Positions 1-8,349 of a DNA stretch of 64,000 nt are shown here, in pieces. A program made the translations under genes and the position numbers. Every line of letters begins with the position of its first letter. Position 1 is the stretch's first letter. The stretch is from NCBI RefSeq assembly GCF_024172185.1, contig NZ_JAMZEC010000001.1, forward strand, positions 4,484,001-4,548,000, read 5' to 3'. Below the pieces are notes generated by a model. It saw only the letters and a list, made by a program, of their open reading frames with translations. It searched no databases and was not told the origin of the DNA. The DNA is from Nonomuraea roseoviolacea subsp. carminata. Lineage in GTDB: Bacteria > Actinomycetota > Actinomycetes > Streptosporangiales > Streptosporangiaceae.

Positions 1-705
1 TTCACCCGGCAGCTCGGGACCGGGCAGACGTTCCGGAGCGCCGACGAGATGGACACGTTCGTCAACGAGACGACCGCGCGGCTGCGCAAGCTCGCCCCGG
101 GCCGCAAGCTGGCCGCGCGCACGGCGGTGCCGCTGTTCGGCTGCGGCGCCGACGACGCCTGCAAGACCGCGATGACCCAGAAGCACCCGCTGCTCGACCC
201 CGAGCGGATCGGCGCCTGGCTCGCCAAGGGCCGGATCGACCAGCTCGCCCTGGACGGCGCCCACCTCGGCACCGAGTACGCCACCTGGAAGATCGACGCC
301 GCCACGGCGCAGCGCAACCAGTGGGTGCAGGTGCGGGCCCGGGCCTGGGACGCGTACGCGCAGATCGCCAGCGAGGACACCACGCTGACCACGGTCGGCG
401 CGCCGCAGCTCACCGGCGAGCAGGTCACCAAGGCCGTCACCGAGCACGTGGCCAGCCCGATCCAGGACGACGCCGCCGAGACCGTCACGCTGCCGAGCCG
501 CTCCGAGAACGAGCAGGGCCAGGTCAGCCGCCTGTACGGCGAGAAGTGGGCGGCCAACGCCACCTGGGACCAGCTCAAGAAGCTCGCCGAGGTCCGCCCC
601 CGCCTGGCCACGCTCTACGACCCGGCCAAGCCCGAGGTGGACGCCGCGACCGACCTCAAGGCCCTGGCCGAGGTCTTCGGCCAGGTGTACCTCCAGGGAG
701 ACTGA
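1..705 (+). CDS. Hypothetical protein, C-terminal part (5' end outside window)
   Basis: The reading frame is open from base 1, so the ATG at 49 is probably internal and the gene starts upstream of the window. The visible 234 residues are hydrophilic, with no membrane segment. Two cysteines lie close together (FGCGADDAC), and a Lys/Ala/Glu-rich helical tail ends in GQVYLQGD. I do not recognise the family. A strong hairpin lies 15 bases after the stop codon, supporting this as the true gene end. No function is assigned. Confidence 0.6.
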   Translation, partial: FTRQLGTGQTFRSADEMDTFVNETTARLRKLAPGRKLAARTAVPLFGCGADDACKTAMTQKHPLLDPERIGAWLAKGRIDQLALDGAHLGTEYATWKIDAATAQRNQWVQVRARAWDAYAQIASEDTTLTTVGAPQLTGEQVTKAVTEHVASPIQDDAAETVTLPSRSENEQGQVSRLYGEKWAANATWDQLKKLAEVRPRLATLYDPAKPEVDAATDLKALAEVFGQVYLQGD

Positions 706-719
706 GCGCGCCGTACGGA

Positions 720-747
720 CCCGGCGATTCCGGCGGGAATCGCCGGG
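720..747 (+). terminator. Hairpin terminator after the first gene
   Basis: A perfect 12-bp stem (arm CCCGGCGATTCC at 720-731, its complement at 736-747) with a 4-base loop lies just after the stop at 705. There is no T-tract, which is common for actinobacterial intrinsic terminators. Confidence 0.6.
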
Positions 748-852
748 CGGGCCTGGAGGCCCACGGCCACGACGCCAGCCGGCTCAACGAGGTCGTCAAG
801 ATGACGTGGGAGACGACTCCATGTTCCCCGGCCTCTGACCGCCGTTCACGCG

Positions 853-1053
853 TCAGTCCTTGAGGAACGCGCCGAACTCCTCCAGGTCGATCAGCCCGTC
901 GCCGTCCTGGTCCAGCCGGGCCACCCCGGCCTGGGCCCGCTCCAGGCTGATCGGCTGCCCCAGGACCTCCATCAGCCGCACCAGCTCCTCGGCCGAGATG
1001 CGGCCGTCCTTGTCGACGTCGATCAGGTCGAAGGTGATCGCGTGGTCGCTCAT
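853..1053 (-). CDS. Small EF-hand calcium-binding protein
   Basis: This 66-residue protein has two canonical EF-hand loops. The first is DVDKDGRISAEE at about residues 12-23; the second is DQDGDGLIDLEE at about 48-59. Both have Asp at positions 1, 3 and 5 and Glu at position 12, so both should bind calcium. It resembles the small calerythrin/CabD-type calcium sensors or buffers of streptomycetes and relatives. The start is well supported by an AGGAGG ribosome binding site a few bases upstream. There is no signal peptide, so it should be cytosolic. It stands alone between a convergent gene and a divergent one, and no partner is visible. Confidence 0.85.
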   Translation of the reverse strand: MSDHAITFDLIDVDKDGRISAEELVRLMEVLGQPISLERAQAGVARLDQDGDGLIDLEEFGAFLKD

Positions 1054-1155
1054 CGTGCCCTCCTGGGGGATCGTGTGGGTCAGACCTTAGTGGCGTTGCC
1101 TGCTTCCCCGGGAGAGGCCGGGCATTCCGGGCGATCCTCTGGGTAAAGGCGGCCC

Positions 1156-2844
1156 ATGCGACTGACGTACACCTCGGATCTGTGGTGGAAGAACGCCGTC
1201 ATCTACTGCCTGGACGTGGAGACGTACAAGGACGGCAACGGTGACGGCATCGGCGACTTCCGCGGGCTGACGCAGCAGATCGACTACCTGGCGGGCCTGG
1301 GGGTGACGTGCCTGTGGCTCATGCCGTTCTACCCCACCCCCAACAAGGACGACGGCTACGACATCACGGACTTCTACGCCATCGACCCCCGGCTCGGCAC
1401 GCTCGGCGACTTCGTGGAGTTCATGCGGACCGCTCACGACCGGGGGCTGCGAGTCATCGCGGACCTGGTCGTCAACCACACCTCCGACCAGCACCCGTGG
1501 TTCAAGGAGGCGCGCAAGAGCAAGGACTCGCCGCGCCGCGACTGGTACGTCTGGTCCGACAAGCCCGAGCCGGACGACCCGAGCATGGTGGTCTTCCCCG
1601 ACAAGGAGAACAGCATCTGGCAGTACGACAAGGGGTCGGGCCAGTACTACCTGCACAGCTTCTACAAGCACCAGCCCGACCTGAACGTGGCCAACCCGGA
1701 GGTCCGTGACGAGATCGCGCGGATCCTCGGCTTCTGGATGGAGCTCGGGCTGTCGGGCTTCCGGGTGGACGCGGTGCCGTTCCTCATCGAGAACGTCGAG
1801 CCGAAGCTCGCCGACCCGCACGAGTTCCTGGCCGACCTGCGGGCCTTCATGACGCGGCGCAAGGGCGACTCGATCCTGCTCGGCGAGGTCAACGTGCCCT
1901 ACAAGGAGCTGCTGGGCTACTTCGGCGACGGGCTGGGCGACCAGGTCACCATGTGCTTCGACTTCATCGGCATGCAGAGCGCCTGGCTGGCGCTGGCCAG
2001 GGGAGAGGCCGAGCCGCTGGCCGCGGCGCTCAAGGCGCGGCCCAGGCCGCCCAAGGACTGCCAGTGGGCGACGTTCCTGCGCAACCACGACGAGCTGACG
2101 CTGGACAAGCTCACCGACGAGGAGCGCCAGGAGATCTTCCAGGCGTTCGGCCCCGAGAAGGACATGCAGATCTTCGGCCGGGGGCTGCGCCGCCGGCTGC
2201 CCGCCATGCTCGGCGGCGACCTGCGGCGGATCAAGATGGCCTACAGCCTGCTCTTCTCGCTGCCTGGCACACCGGTGCTGTTCTACGGAGAGGAGATCGG
2301 CATGGGGGAGAACCTCGACGCCGAGGGCCGGATGGCGGTGCGCACCCCCATGCAGTGGTCGAGCGAGGGCGGCTTCACCATGGCCGAGCCGGTGCGGAAG
2401 ATGCCGGACGGTCCCTTCGGGCCGGACCGCGTCAACGTGGCGGACCAGAAGCGCGAGACGGACTCCCTGCTGCGCTGGATCCAGCTCCTCATCGAGCGCT
2501 ACCGCGAGTGCCCGGAGCTGGCCTGGGGCCGGCACACGGTGCTCGACCCGGGCACCCCGCACGTGCTGGCGCACCGCTGCGACGCCGACGGCGCGTCGGT
2601 GATCGCCCTGCACAACCTGGGCAGGACGGCCGAGGACGTGGAGCTGAAGCTGGACGGCCTGGAGAACTACCGGCTCACCGACCTGCTCGTGGACGGCACC
2701 ACCGAGGTCTCGGACAAGGGGGTCGTGCGCCTGCCGCTCGGCCCGCACGGGTGCCGGTGGCTGCGTGCCTCGCCCGCCGAGGTGGCGCCGGAGGACGCCT
2801 CGGTGAAGTCGGACGACTCCTTCACCCATCCGCGCCGCAGATGA
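1156..2844 (+). CDS. GH13 alpha-glucosidase / trehalose-synthase-like enzyme
   Basis: This 562-residue alpha-amylase superfamily enzyme acts on alpha-glucosidic bonds, probably maltose isomerisation to trehalose or related transfer. The (beta/alpha)8 barrel motifs are clear: VVNHTSDQHPWF, then GFRVDAVP with nucleophile Asp205, GEVN with acid/base Glu244, and NHDE with Asp312. A short C-terminal beta domain follows from about residue 470. The opening (DLWWKNAVIYCLDVETYKDGNGDGIGDF) resembles trehalose synthase, but the maltokinase domain fused in some TreS proteins is absent. It has no secretion signal. Family membership is certain; the exact substrate is not. The TreS-like annotation is inference from the N-terminal block. 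Confidence 0.85.
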   Translation: MRLTYTSDLWWKNAVIYCLDVETYKDGNGDGIGDFRGLTQQIDYLAGLGVTCLWLMPFYPTPNKDDGYDITDFYAIDPRLGTLGDFVEFMRTAHDRGLRVIADLVVNHTSDQHPWFKEARKSKDSPRRDWYVWSDKPEPDDPSMVVFPDKENSIWQYDKGSGQYYLHSFYKHQPDLNVANPEVRDEIARILGFWMELGLSGFRVDAVPFLIENVEPKLADPHEFLADLRAFMTRRKGDSILLGEVNVPYKELLGYFGDGLGDQVTMCFDFIGMQSAWLALARGEAEPLAAALKARPRPPKDCQWATFLRNHDELTLDKLTDEERQEIFQAFGPEKDMQIFGRGLRRRLPAMLGGDLRRIKMAYSLLFSLPGTPVLFYGEEIGMGENLDAEGRMAVRTPMQWSSEGGFTMAEPVRKMPDGPFGPDRVNVADQKRETDSLLRWIQLLIERYRECPELAWGRHTVLDPGTPHVLAHRCDADGASVIALHNLGRTAEDVELKLDGLENYRLTDLLVDGTTEVSDKGVVRLPLGPHGCRWLRASPAEVAPEDASVKSDDSFTHPRRR

Positions 2845-2848
2845 GCGC

Positions 2849-3589
2849 TCACAGGTAGGACGGGCCGGTCACCCGGTGCCGGAAGGTCCACCAGACCCAC
2901 GCCTGCGCGGCGACCAGCAGCGGCGTCACCACGAGGATCACCGGGGTGAGCAGCGACGCCGTGGGACCGGCCGTCAGCGGCAGCCGCAGCCCGCCCAGCA
3001 CCCCGACCACCACGAGCGCGGCGGCGGTCAGCGCGTACGTGCGCGCCTCGCCGGAGCCCCCGGACAGCACGGCGGCCCGCCGCCGCAGCTCGCCGCGCAG
3101 CCGCAGCGCGGCGAAGGCCAGCCCGTGCGCGCCGAGCACCACCGCCACCAGCAGGGCGGGCAGCAGCGCGACCGGCCCGCGCAGGCCGAGCAGCACGTCG
3201 CTGAGCAGCACCCCCAGGCTCAGCGCCAGTCCCCAGCTCCCGGCGACGATCGCGCCGTCCCAGAAGCCCCGCCAGCGGACGCCGGGCACCCGGCCCCGCA
3301 GCCACAACCCCATGTCGCGCACCACCCATGACAGCAGCAGCGGCACCACCACCGCGACGTTGCCGCTGAGCAGCTCGCCCTCCAGCTCGGGGAAGAGCCC
3401 CGCGAGCACCCCCGCCATGGCCACCAGCCACACCTCGTTGCCGAGGAAGAACGGCGCGATCGCGGCGATCACCTCGCGCCGCTCGCCCGCGCCGCGGCCG
3501 AGGTACGGCAACGCCATGCCGACGCCGATGTCGGCGCCGCCCAGGACGAGGTAGCCGAGCGCGAAGAAGGCCAGGACGAAGATCTCCAT
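2849..3589 (-). CDS. cydB: Cytochrome bd oxidase subunit II (short form)
   Basis: An integral membrane protein of 246 residues, subunit II of the bd-type quinol oxidase that reduces oxygen to water in the cytoplasmic membrane. The N-terminus carries the family signature (GYLVLGGADIGVGM), followed by FFLGNEVWLVAMAGVLAGLFPE. It lies 51 bases downstream of cydA on the same strand, so they should be co-transcribed. It is clearly shorter than typical CydB (roughly 330-380 residues), with about seven membrane segments visible. The stop at 2849 sits only a few bases from the convergent GH13 stop, and no frameshift is obvious, so the short form appears genuine. Confidence 0.8.
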   Translation of the reverse strand: MEIFVLAFFALGYLVLGGADIGVGMALPYLGRGAGERREVIAAIAPFFLGNEVWLVAMAGVLAGLFPELEGELLSGNVAVVVPLLLSWVVRDMGLWLRGRVPGVRWRGFWDGAIVAGSWGLALSLGVLLSDVLLGLRGPVALLPALLVAVVLGAHGLAFAALRLRGELRRRAAVLSGGSGEARTYALTAAALVVVGVLGGLRLPLTAGPTASLLTPVILVVTPLLVAAQAWVWWTFRHRVTGPSYL

Positions 3590-3640
3590 GACGGGACTCC
3601 TCAGAGGTCCTCGAAGGGACGGGGCAGGGCAGGCCGGTCC

Positions 3641-4897
3641 TCAGAGGGACAGGGCGGGTTCGGTGGGTGGGGCGTCGAGCGGCCGGTCGCCCAGCGTCAC
3701 CGCGTCCGGCCCGCGCCGGGCGGCCCGGGCCAGCAGGAGGTAGTTGGTCACGATCAGCGCGGCGAACACGGTCACGAACGCGGTCAGCGAGACCCGCATC
3801 TGCGCCCCCGTGAGCGGCGACATCGCCTGCTCCGTGGTCAGCAGGCCGTACACCGCCCAGGGCTGGCGGCCCATCTCGCGAAACACCCAGCCGCCCAGCA
3901 TGGCCACGAACGGCACCGGGATCATCAGGGTCAGCAGCCGGTGCCACACCCGCAGGCTCCGCACGGCGGGCCGGATGAGCATGAGCACGGCGCTCAGCCC
4001 GGAGAAGAAGAACATCACCGCGAAGGCGATCAGCATCGTCAGGGCGCCGGTCTGCACCCAGCCGGCCGGCGGCAGGTAGTCGCCGGGGCCGTGGGCGGCG
4101 GCCAGCTCGGCCTGCGCCGCGGCGATGCGCGCGGCGTCCCCGCTCCACACGGCGGCCTTGGCCGGCTGGAGCGTCTCGAAGCCGATCCCGCCGAACGTCG
4201 CGGTGAACAGGGTCGCGGGCAGTGCGACGCCGATCCCGATCCGCAGCGACTTGCGGAACAGGTCCTGCTCGGCGGTGCGCCTGCGCAGGTGGTACGCGCT
4301 GACCCCGGCCACGAAGAAGCCGCCCGTGACCATGGCGCCGCCGAGCACGTGGAAGAACGCGACCTGGGCGGTGGGGTTGGCGACCATCGCGCCGAAGTCG
4401 GTCAGCCGCAGCACGCCGCCGGCCCGCTCGTAGCCGACCGGGTGCTGCAGGAAGCCGTTGGAGACGAGGATCCAGAACGCCGAGGCGTACGCCGTGAGCG
4501 TCACGACCCAGATCGCCGCCAGGTGGGCCCACCGGTTCAGCTTGTTCCAGCCGAAGATCCACAGCCCCAGGAACGTGGACTCCAGGAAGAAGGCCACCAG
4601 CGTCTCGATCGCCAGCGAGGCGCCGAAGGTGTTGCCCGCGAACTCCGTCAGCCCGCTCCACGTCAGCCCGAGCTGGAACTCCATGACGAGGCCGGTGGCG
4701 ATGCCCATCGCGTAGTTGATGATGTAGAGCTGCCCCCAGAACCTGGTCATCCGCAGGTGGACCGGGTTGCGGGTGAGCGTCGCCCAGGTCTGCACGACGG
4801 CCACCAGCGTCGCGAGACCGAGGGTCAGCGCGACGAACAGGAAGTGCGCCCCGGCGGTGAGGGCGAACTGCAGGCGGGCGAGGTCCACGGTTTCCAT
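3641..4897 (-). CDS. cydA: Cytochrome bd oxidase subunit I
   Basis: This 418-residue polytopic membrane protein is subunit I of cytochrome bd oxidase, carrying the haems and quinol site. It keeps the N-terminal haem-ligand His (His18 in TAGAHFLF), the paired glutamates in the segment ASLAIETLVAFFLESTFLG, GWNKLNRWAHL, a second His in FFHVLGG and the late GRQPWAVYGLL motif. Its length fits the short Q-loop class rather than the 520-residue E. coli type. It is first in a two-gene unit with cydB. A two-component system lies directly upstream on the same strand, and a palindrome lies between them. Control by that system is possible but not shown. Confidence 0.9.
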   Translation of the reverse strand: METVDLARLQFALTAGAHFLFVALTLGLATLVAVVQTWATLTRNPVHLRMTRFWGQLYIINYAMGIATGLVMEFQLGLTWSGLTEFAGNTFGASLAIETLVAFFLESTFLGLWIFGWNKLNRWAHLAAIWVVTLTAYASAFWILVSNGFLQHPVGYERAGGVLRLTDFGAMVANPTAQVAFFHVLGGAMVTGGFFVAGVSAYHLRRRTAEQDLFRKSLRIGIGVALPATLFTATFGGIGFETLQPAKAAVWSGDAARIAAAQAELAAAHGPGDYLPPAGWVQTGALTMLIAFAVMFFFSGLSAVLMLIRPAVRSLRVWHRLLTLMIPVPFVAMLGGWVFREMGRQPWAVYGLLTTEQAMSPLTGAQMRVSLTAFVTVFAALIVTNYLLLARAARRGPDAVTLGDRPLDAPPTEPALSL

Positions 4898-4988
4898 GGC
4901 TCACGATCCTGCGGTGACGGTTCGCCGCGCGGCGTCATGCCCGCGCGGGCACCTGGCGTACTCCGCCGGGTGACAGGGGGCGCTGGAC

Positions 4989-5006
4989 GTACCACCCGGG
5001 AGGTAC
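4989..5006 (-). terminator. Palindrome between regulator gene and cydA
   Basis: An 18-base near-perfect palindrome (outer arms GTACC and GGTAC around CCCGGG) begins 13 bases after the response-regulator stop on the minus strand and about 92 bases before the cydA start. Its position fits a terminator for the two-component operon; an operator for cydAB is the alternative. Confidence 0.4.
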
Positions 5007-5018
5007 GCGCCCCGGGGG

Positions 5019-5687
5019 TCAGGGCGTCAGCCAGCCCGGGGTGATCATGCCCGCCTCGTAGGCCATCACCACGAGCTGGGCCCGGTCGCGCGCGCCCAGC
5101 TTGGTCATGATGCGGCTGACGTGGGTCTTGGACGTGGCGGGGCTGAGCACGAGCCGGGCCGCGATCTCGTCGTTGGACAGGCCGGCCGCCACCAGTGTCA
5201 TGACCTCGCGCTCGCGCTCGGTCAGGGCGTTGAGCTGTGGTCCCGGCTCGGGCCGCCGCACGCGGCCGGCGAACTCGGCGATGAGCCGGCGGGTGATGGC
5301 GGGGGCGATCAGCGCGTCGCCGCGGGCCACGACCCGCACGGCGTGGATCAGCTCGGCCGGCTCGGTGTCCTTGACCAGGAAGCCGCTCGCGCCCGACCGC
5401 AGCGCCCCGTACACGTAGTCGTCGAGGTCGAACGTGGTCAGGATGATCACCTTGACGTCCGCCAGGCGGGGGTCGGCGACGATGCGGCGGGTGGCCTCCA
5501 GGCCGTCGAGGCGGGGCATGCGGATGTCCATGAGCACCACGTCGGGGCGGTGCCGCCCGGCCTGCTCCACCGCCTCGGCGCCGTCGGGGGCCTCGGCGAC
5601 CACGTCGATGTCGTCCTCGTCGCTCAGGATGGAGCGGAATCCGGCGCGCACGAGGGTCTGGTCGTCGGCGAGCAGTACGCGGATCAT
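5019..5687 (-). CDS. NarL/LuxR-family response regulator
   Basis: This 222-residue response regulator has a receiver domain at residues 1-120: acidic pocket Asp8/Asp9, phospho-acceptor Asp54 in VVLMDIRMP, and the conserved Lys in FLVKD near 104. A linker leads to a LuxR-type helix-turn-helix (LTEREREVMTLVAAGLSNDEIAARL) at about 150-210. It lies 41 bases downstream of its histidine kinase and should share its transcript. Targets are unknown; cydAB directly downstream is a natural candidate. This is a family-level assignment with no visible binding site. Confidence 0.9.
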   Translation of the reverse strand: MIRVLLADDQTLVRAGFRSILSDEDDIDVVAEAPDGAEAVEQAGRHRPDVVLMDIRMPRLDGLEATRRIVADPRLADVKVIILTTFDLDDYVYGALRSGASGFLVKDTEPAELIHAVRVVARGDALIAPAITRRLIAEFAGRVRRPEPGPQLNALTEREREVMTLVAAGLSNDEIAARLVLSPATSKTHVSRIMTKLGARDRAQLVVMAYEAGMITPGWLTP

Positions 5688-5728
5688 CGAGCTCCGTTCG
5701 GGGTGGTGCCGTTCACGGCGGACAGGGG

Positions 5729-6862
5729 TCAGCCGCGCAGGGGGAGGTCGGCGACGACGCGGAAGCCGCCCTCGGGGCGGGGGCCCGCCTCCAGGGTGCC
5801 CCCCAGCGCGGCGGCGCGCTCACGCATGCCCAGCACGCCGAAGCCACTGCCCTCGGTGTACGTGGCCCCCGGGCCATCATCCTCCACCCGAATCACGAGA
5901 TGTCCGGACTCGTTGGTGATGGTGAGCGTGGCCGCGTTCGTCCCGGAGTGCCGGGAGACGTTCGTCAGCGCCTCCCGGACGATGCGCGCCGCCGCCAGGT
6001 CGATCTCCGTGGGCACGTCGCCGAGCGGCCCCGACAGCTCGGTGCGCACCGACAGCCCCGTGGCGGCGACCAGCGCGTCCACGCGGGCCAGGCTGTCGGC
6101 CGGCCCGGTCGGCGCCGCCTCGTCCACCTGCCGCAGCACCCCGAGCGTGGTCCGCAGCTCGCGCAGTGTCTCCTTGCTCGTCTCCTTGATCGTGCGCAGG
6201 GCCGTCTCGGCCTCCTCGGGCCGCTTCTTCAGCCCGTGCAGCGCCGCCGCGGCCTGCACATTGATCATGGAGATGTTGTGGCCGAGCACGTCGTGCAGCT
6301 CGCGGGCGATGCGCAGCCGCTCCTCGCCGGCCCGCCGCCTGGCCTCCGCCTCCCTGCCGTGCTCGGCCTCCCGCGCCCGCCGCTCGGCCTCCTGGAGGTA
6401 GGCGCGGCGGTTGCGGGTGACGCCGCCGAACGCGATGCAGGCCACCACCCAGCCCATGATGGACAGGAACATGCTGTCGTCGATGTGCCGGACGTCGCCG
6501 CTCTCGCCGAAGCCGAGGGCCAGCAGCGCGGCGGCGCCCACCGCGCCGGCCGCGACCAGGTGGCCCCGGTCGGCGGTGGTGTAGAGCACGACGAACAGCA
6601 GGACCAGCAGGGGGCCGTCGAGCCGGGCGAACGGATAGTAGGCGACGACGGCCGCGGTGACGACGACCAGCGCCGCCACCGGGTGGCGCAGCCGCGCCAG
6701 TGTGGCGGCCCCGGCGGCCAGGGGCAGGATCAGGTCCAGCGCGTTCAGCGGCGGGTGCGGCCCGACCAGCGCCGTGACCAGCGTGACGCCGAGCACGACG
6801 GCGACCACGCCGACCGAGACGGGGGTGCCGGTCCGGGATTCGCGCATGGCCCCATTGTCCAT
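5729..6862 (-). CDS. Sensor histidine kinase (HisKA_3 type)
   Basis: This 377-residue membrane kinase is the partner of the adjacent NarL-type regulator. The first 150 residues hold about four to five hydrophobic segments with very little outside the membrane, so the signal is probably sensed in the bilayer. A basic coiled-coil linker leads to the dimerisation/phospho-acceptor helix with RELHDVLGHN, then an HATPase domain with VEDDGPGA and GFGVLGMRERA. The ATG at 6862 is used here; an in-frame ATG five codons later is equally plausible because neither has a strong ribosome binding site. Confidence 0.88.
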   Translation of the reverse strand: MDNGAMRESRTGTPVSVGVVAVVLGVTLVTALVGPHPPLNALDLILPLAAGAATLARLRHPVAALVVVTAAVVAYYPFARLDGPLLVLLFVVLYTTADRGHLVAAGAVGAAALLALGFGESGDVRHIDDSMFLSIMGWVVACIAFGGVTRNRRAYLQEAERRAREAEHGREAEARRRAGEERLRIARELHDVLGHNISMINVQAAAALHGLKKRPEEAETALRTIKETSKETLRELRTTLGVLRQVDEAAPTGPADSLARVDALVAATGLSVRTELSGPLGDVPTEIDLAAARIVREALTNVSRHSGTNAATLTITNESGHLVIRVEDDGPGATYTEGSGFGVLGMRERAAALGGTLEAGPRPEGGFRVVADLPLRG

Positions 6863-6939
6863 GGGGGCCGCGGTGGCCCGGCCACCGGCGAGAGCCGACG
6901 GCGACGTGCGGGCGGCCTCCCGCTGGGTAGATCAGGAGG

Positions 6940-7152
6940 ATGAGCACTGAGGATGAGCTGCGGCAGGTCGAGGAGGACCTGGTGCGGCTGCGCACGGAGA
7001 ACAAGGAAGTCCGCCAGCAGATCGGCGAGCTCGGGGCGACCGACCCGATCGAGATCGGCTCCATGATCGCCATGGCGGACGACCAGGAGCAGCTGATCGC
7101 CGACCTGGAGCGGCGGCGCGACGAGCTGCGCCGCCGCCTCGGCCAGAACTGA
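6940..7152 (+). CDS. Small coiled-coil protein
   Basis: This 70-residue charged protein is predicted to be almost entirely helical, with heptad-like Leu/Val/Ile spacing (LRQVEEDLVRLRTENKEV, then a C-terminal LEADLERRRDELRRRL-like repeat). The middle GATDPIEIGSM segment probably breaks two helices into a hairpin. Similar short actinobacterial proteins are uncharacterised. The start is uncertain: AGGAGG abuts the ATG at 6940 with no spacer, while an in-frame GTG at 6982 has AGGAGG with a normal 5-base spacer. I keep the longer form because heptads begin at residue 2. The exact second repeat is DLERRRDELRRRLG. Confidence 0.65.
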   Translation: MSTEDELRQVEEDLVRLRTENKEVRQQIGELGATDPIEIGSMIAMADDQEQLIADLERRRDELRRRLGQN

Positions 7153-7169
7153 CCTCCGGGCTCACGGGC

Positions 7170-8201
7170 TCACGGGCTCGCGGAAGCCGCGCGCAGGGGG
7201 GCGCCGACGTCGTGCAGGTGCCGCAGCGCCTGGCCGTACGACTCCAGCACGCCCGTCTCCAGGTAGTCCACGCCGATGGACGCGCAGTAGTCGCGCACGA
7301 TCGGCTGGGCGTGGCGCAGGTTGGGCGCCGGCATGTTCGGGAACAGATGGTGCTCGATCTGGTAGTTGAGCTGGCCGAACAGCACGTCGCGCAGCGGGCC
7401 GCCTCTGACGTTGCGCGAGGTCAGCACCTGCTTGCGCAGGAAGTCGAGCTTGTCGGCCTTGGTGAACATCGGCATGCCCTTGTGGTTCGGCGCGAACGTC
7501 GAGCCCAGGTAGAGGCCGAACAGCCCCTGGTGGACGAGCAGGAAGGCCACGGCCCTGACCGGCGACAACGTCGCGAACACGACGCCGAAGTAGGCCGCGA
7601 AGTGCGCCGTCAGCAGGGCCAGCTCGATCCAGCGCCGCTTGAGCTCCGGGTTGCCGAGCGCCCGGAAGCTGGCCACGTGCAGGTGCCACGCCTCCAGCGT
7701 GAGCAGCGGGAAGAACAGGAACGCCTGCCACCGCGCCACGAACCGCGGCAGCCCCCGGCTCCGCCCGACCTGGTCGGACGACCAGACGATGACCGCCGGC
7801 GACACGTCGGGGTCGTGGTCGTCGTGGTTGGGGTTGGCGTGGTGGCGGTTGTGCTTGGCGTTCCACCAGCCCCAGCCGAGGCCGATGCACAGGTCGCCGA
7901 TCACGAGCCCCACGATGTCGCCCGGCCGGCGGGTCCGGAACACCTGGCGGTGCCCGAGGTCGTGGGCGAGGAAGCCGAACTGCGCGAACACCACGGCGAG
8001 CACCGCGGCGACGAGGAGTTGCAGCCATGAGTCGCCGGCCCACCAGAACAGGGCCCACGCCCCGGCGTAGGCGGCCACGGCCAGGCAGAACCGTACGGCG
8101 TAGTAGACCGGACGCCGGTCGAGCAGTCCGGCCTCCGCGATCCTCCTGGAGAGGCGCGCGAAGTCGCTGCCCCGCGTGTCGAGCGTGACTGGGTCGGCCA
8201 C
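7170..8201 (-). CDS. Membrane fatty acid desaturase
   Basis: A membrane di-iron desaturase of about 343 residues that introduces double bonds into acyl chains. All three histidine boxes are present: HDLGH, HNRHH (in WWNAKHNRHH) and QIEHHLFP, with hydrophobic pairs between them. The last box, with Gln before IEHH, is typical of front-end/linoleoyl-CoA-type desaturases. I start at the GTG at 8201, because AGGAG lies 4 bases upstream of it. The frame opens four codons earlier at another GTG, but that one would lie upstream of the ribosome binding site. Substrate position and carrier are unknown. Confidence 0.85.
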   Translation of the reverse strand: MADPVTLDTRGSDFARLSRRIAEAGLLDRRPVYYAVRFCLAVAAYAGAWALFWWAGDSWLQLLVAAVLAVVFAQFGFLAHDLGHRQVFRTRRPGDIVGLVIGDLCIGLGWGWWNAKHNRHHANPNHDDHDPDVSPAVIVWSSDQVGRSRGLPRFVARWQAFLFFPLLTLEAWHLHVASFRALGNPELKRRWIELALLTAHFAAYFGVVFATLSPVRAVAFLLVHQGLFGLYLGSTFAPNHKGMPMFTKADKLDFLRKQVLTSRNVRGGPLRDVLFGQLNYQIEHHLFPNMPAPNLRHAQPIVRDYCASIGVDYLETGVLESYGQALRHLHDVGAPLRAASASP

Positions 8202-8349
8202 TGGTCTCCTCACTTAGCCGTGGAAAGATGTCACCCACATTCGCGTATTACGGCCCGGTACGGAAGCTCGTGTGCTGCCCGGCCGTGCCGCGGCGCCGTG
8301 ACAGCGGGATGGCAGAGCCGTGGCAGAGCCCCCCTGCAAGGTGGGGGAC

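Noticed and set aside
1087..4904. Long open frames antisense to the GH13 and cydAB genes (580 and 745 codons)
   Set aside because: Arg/Pro/Gly/Ala-rich translations with no domain; expected by-products of high third-position GC.
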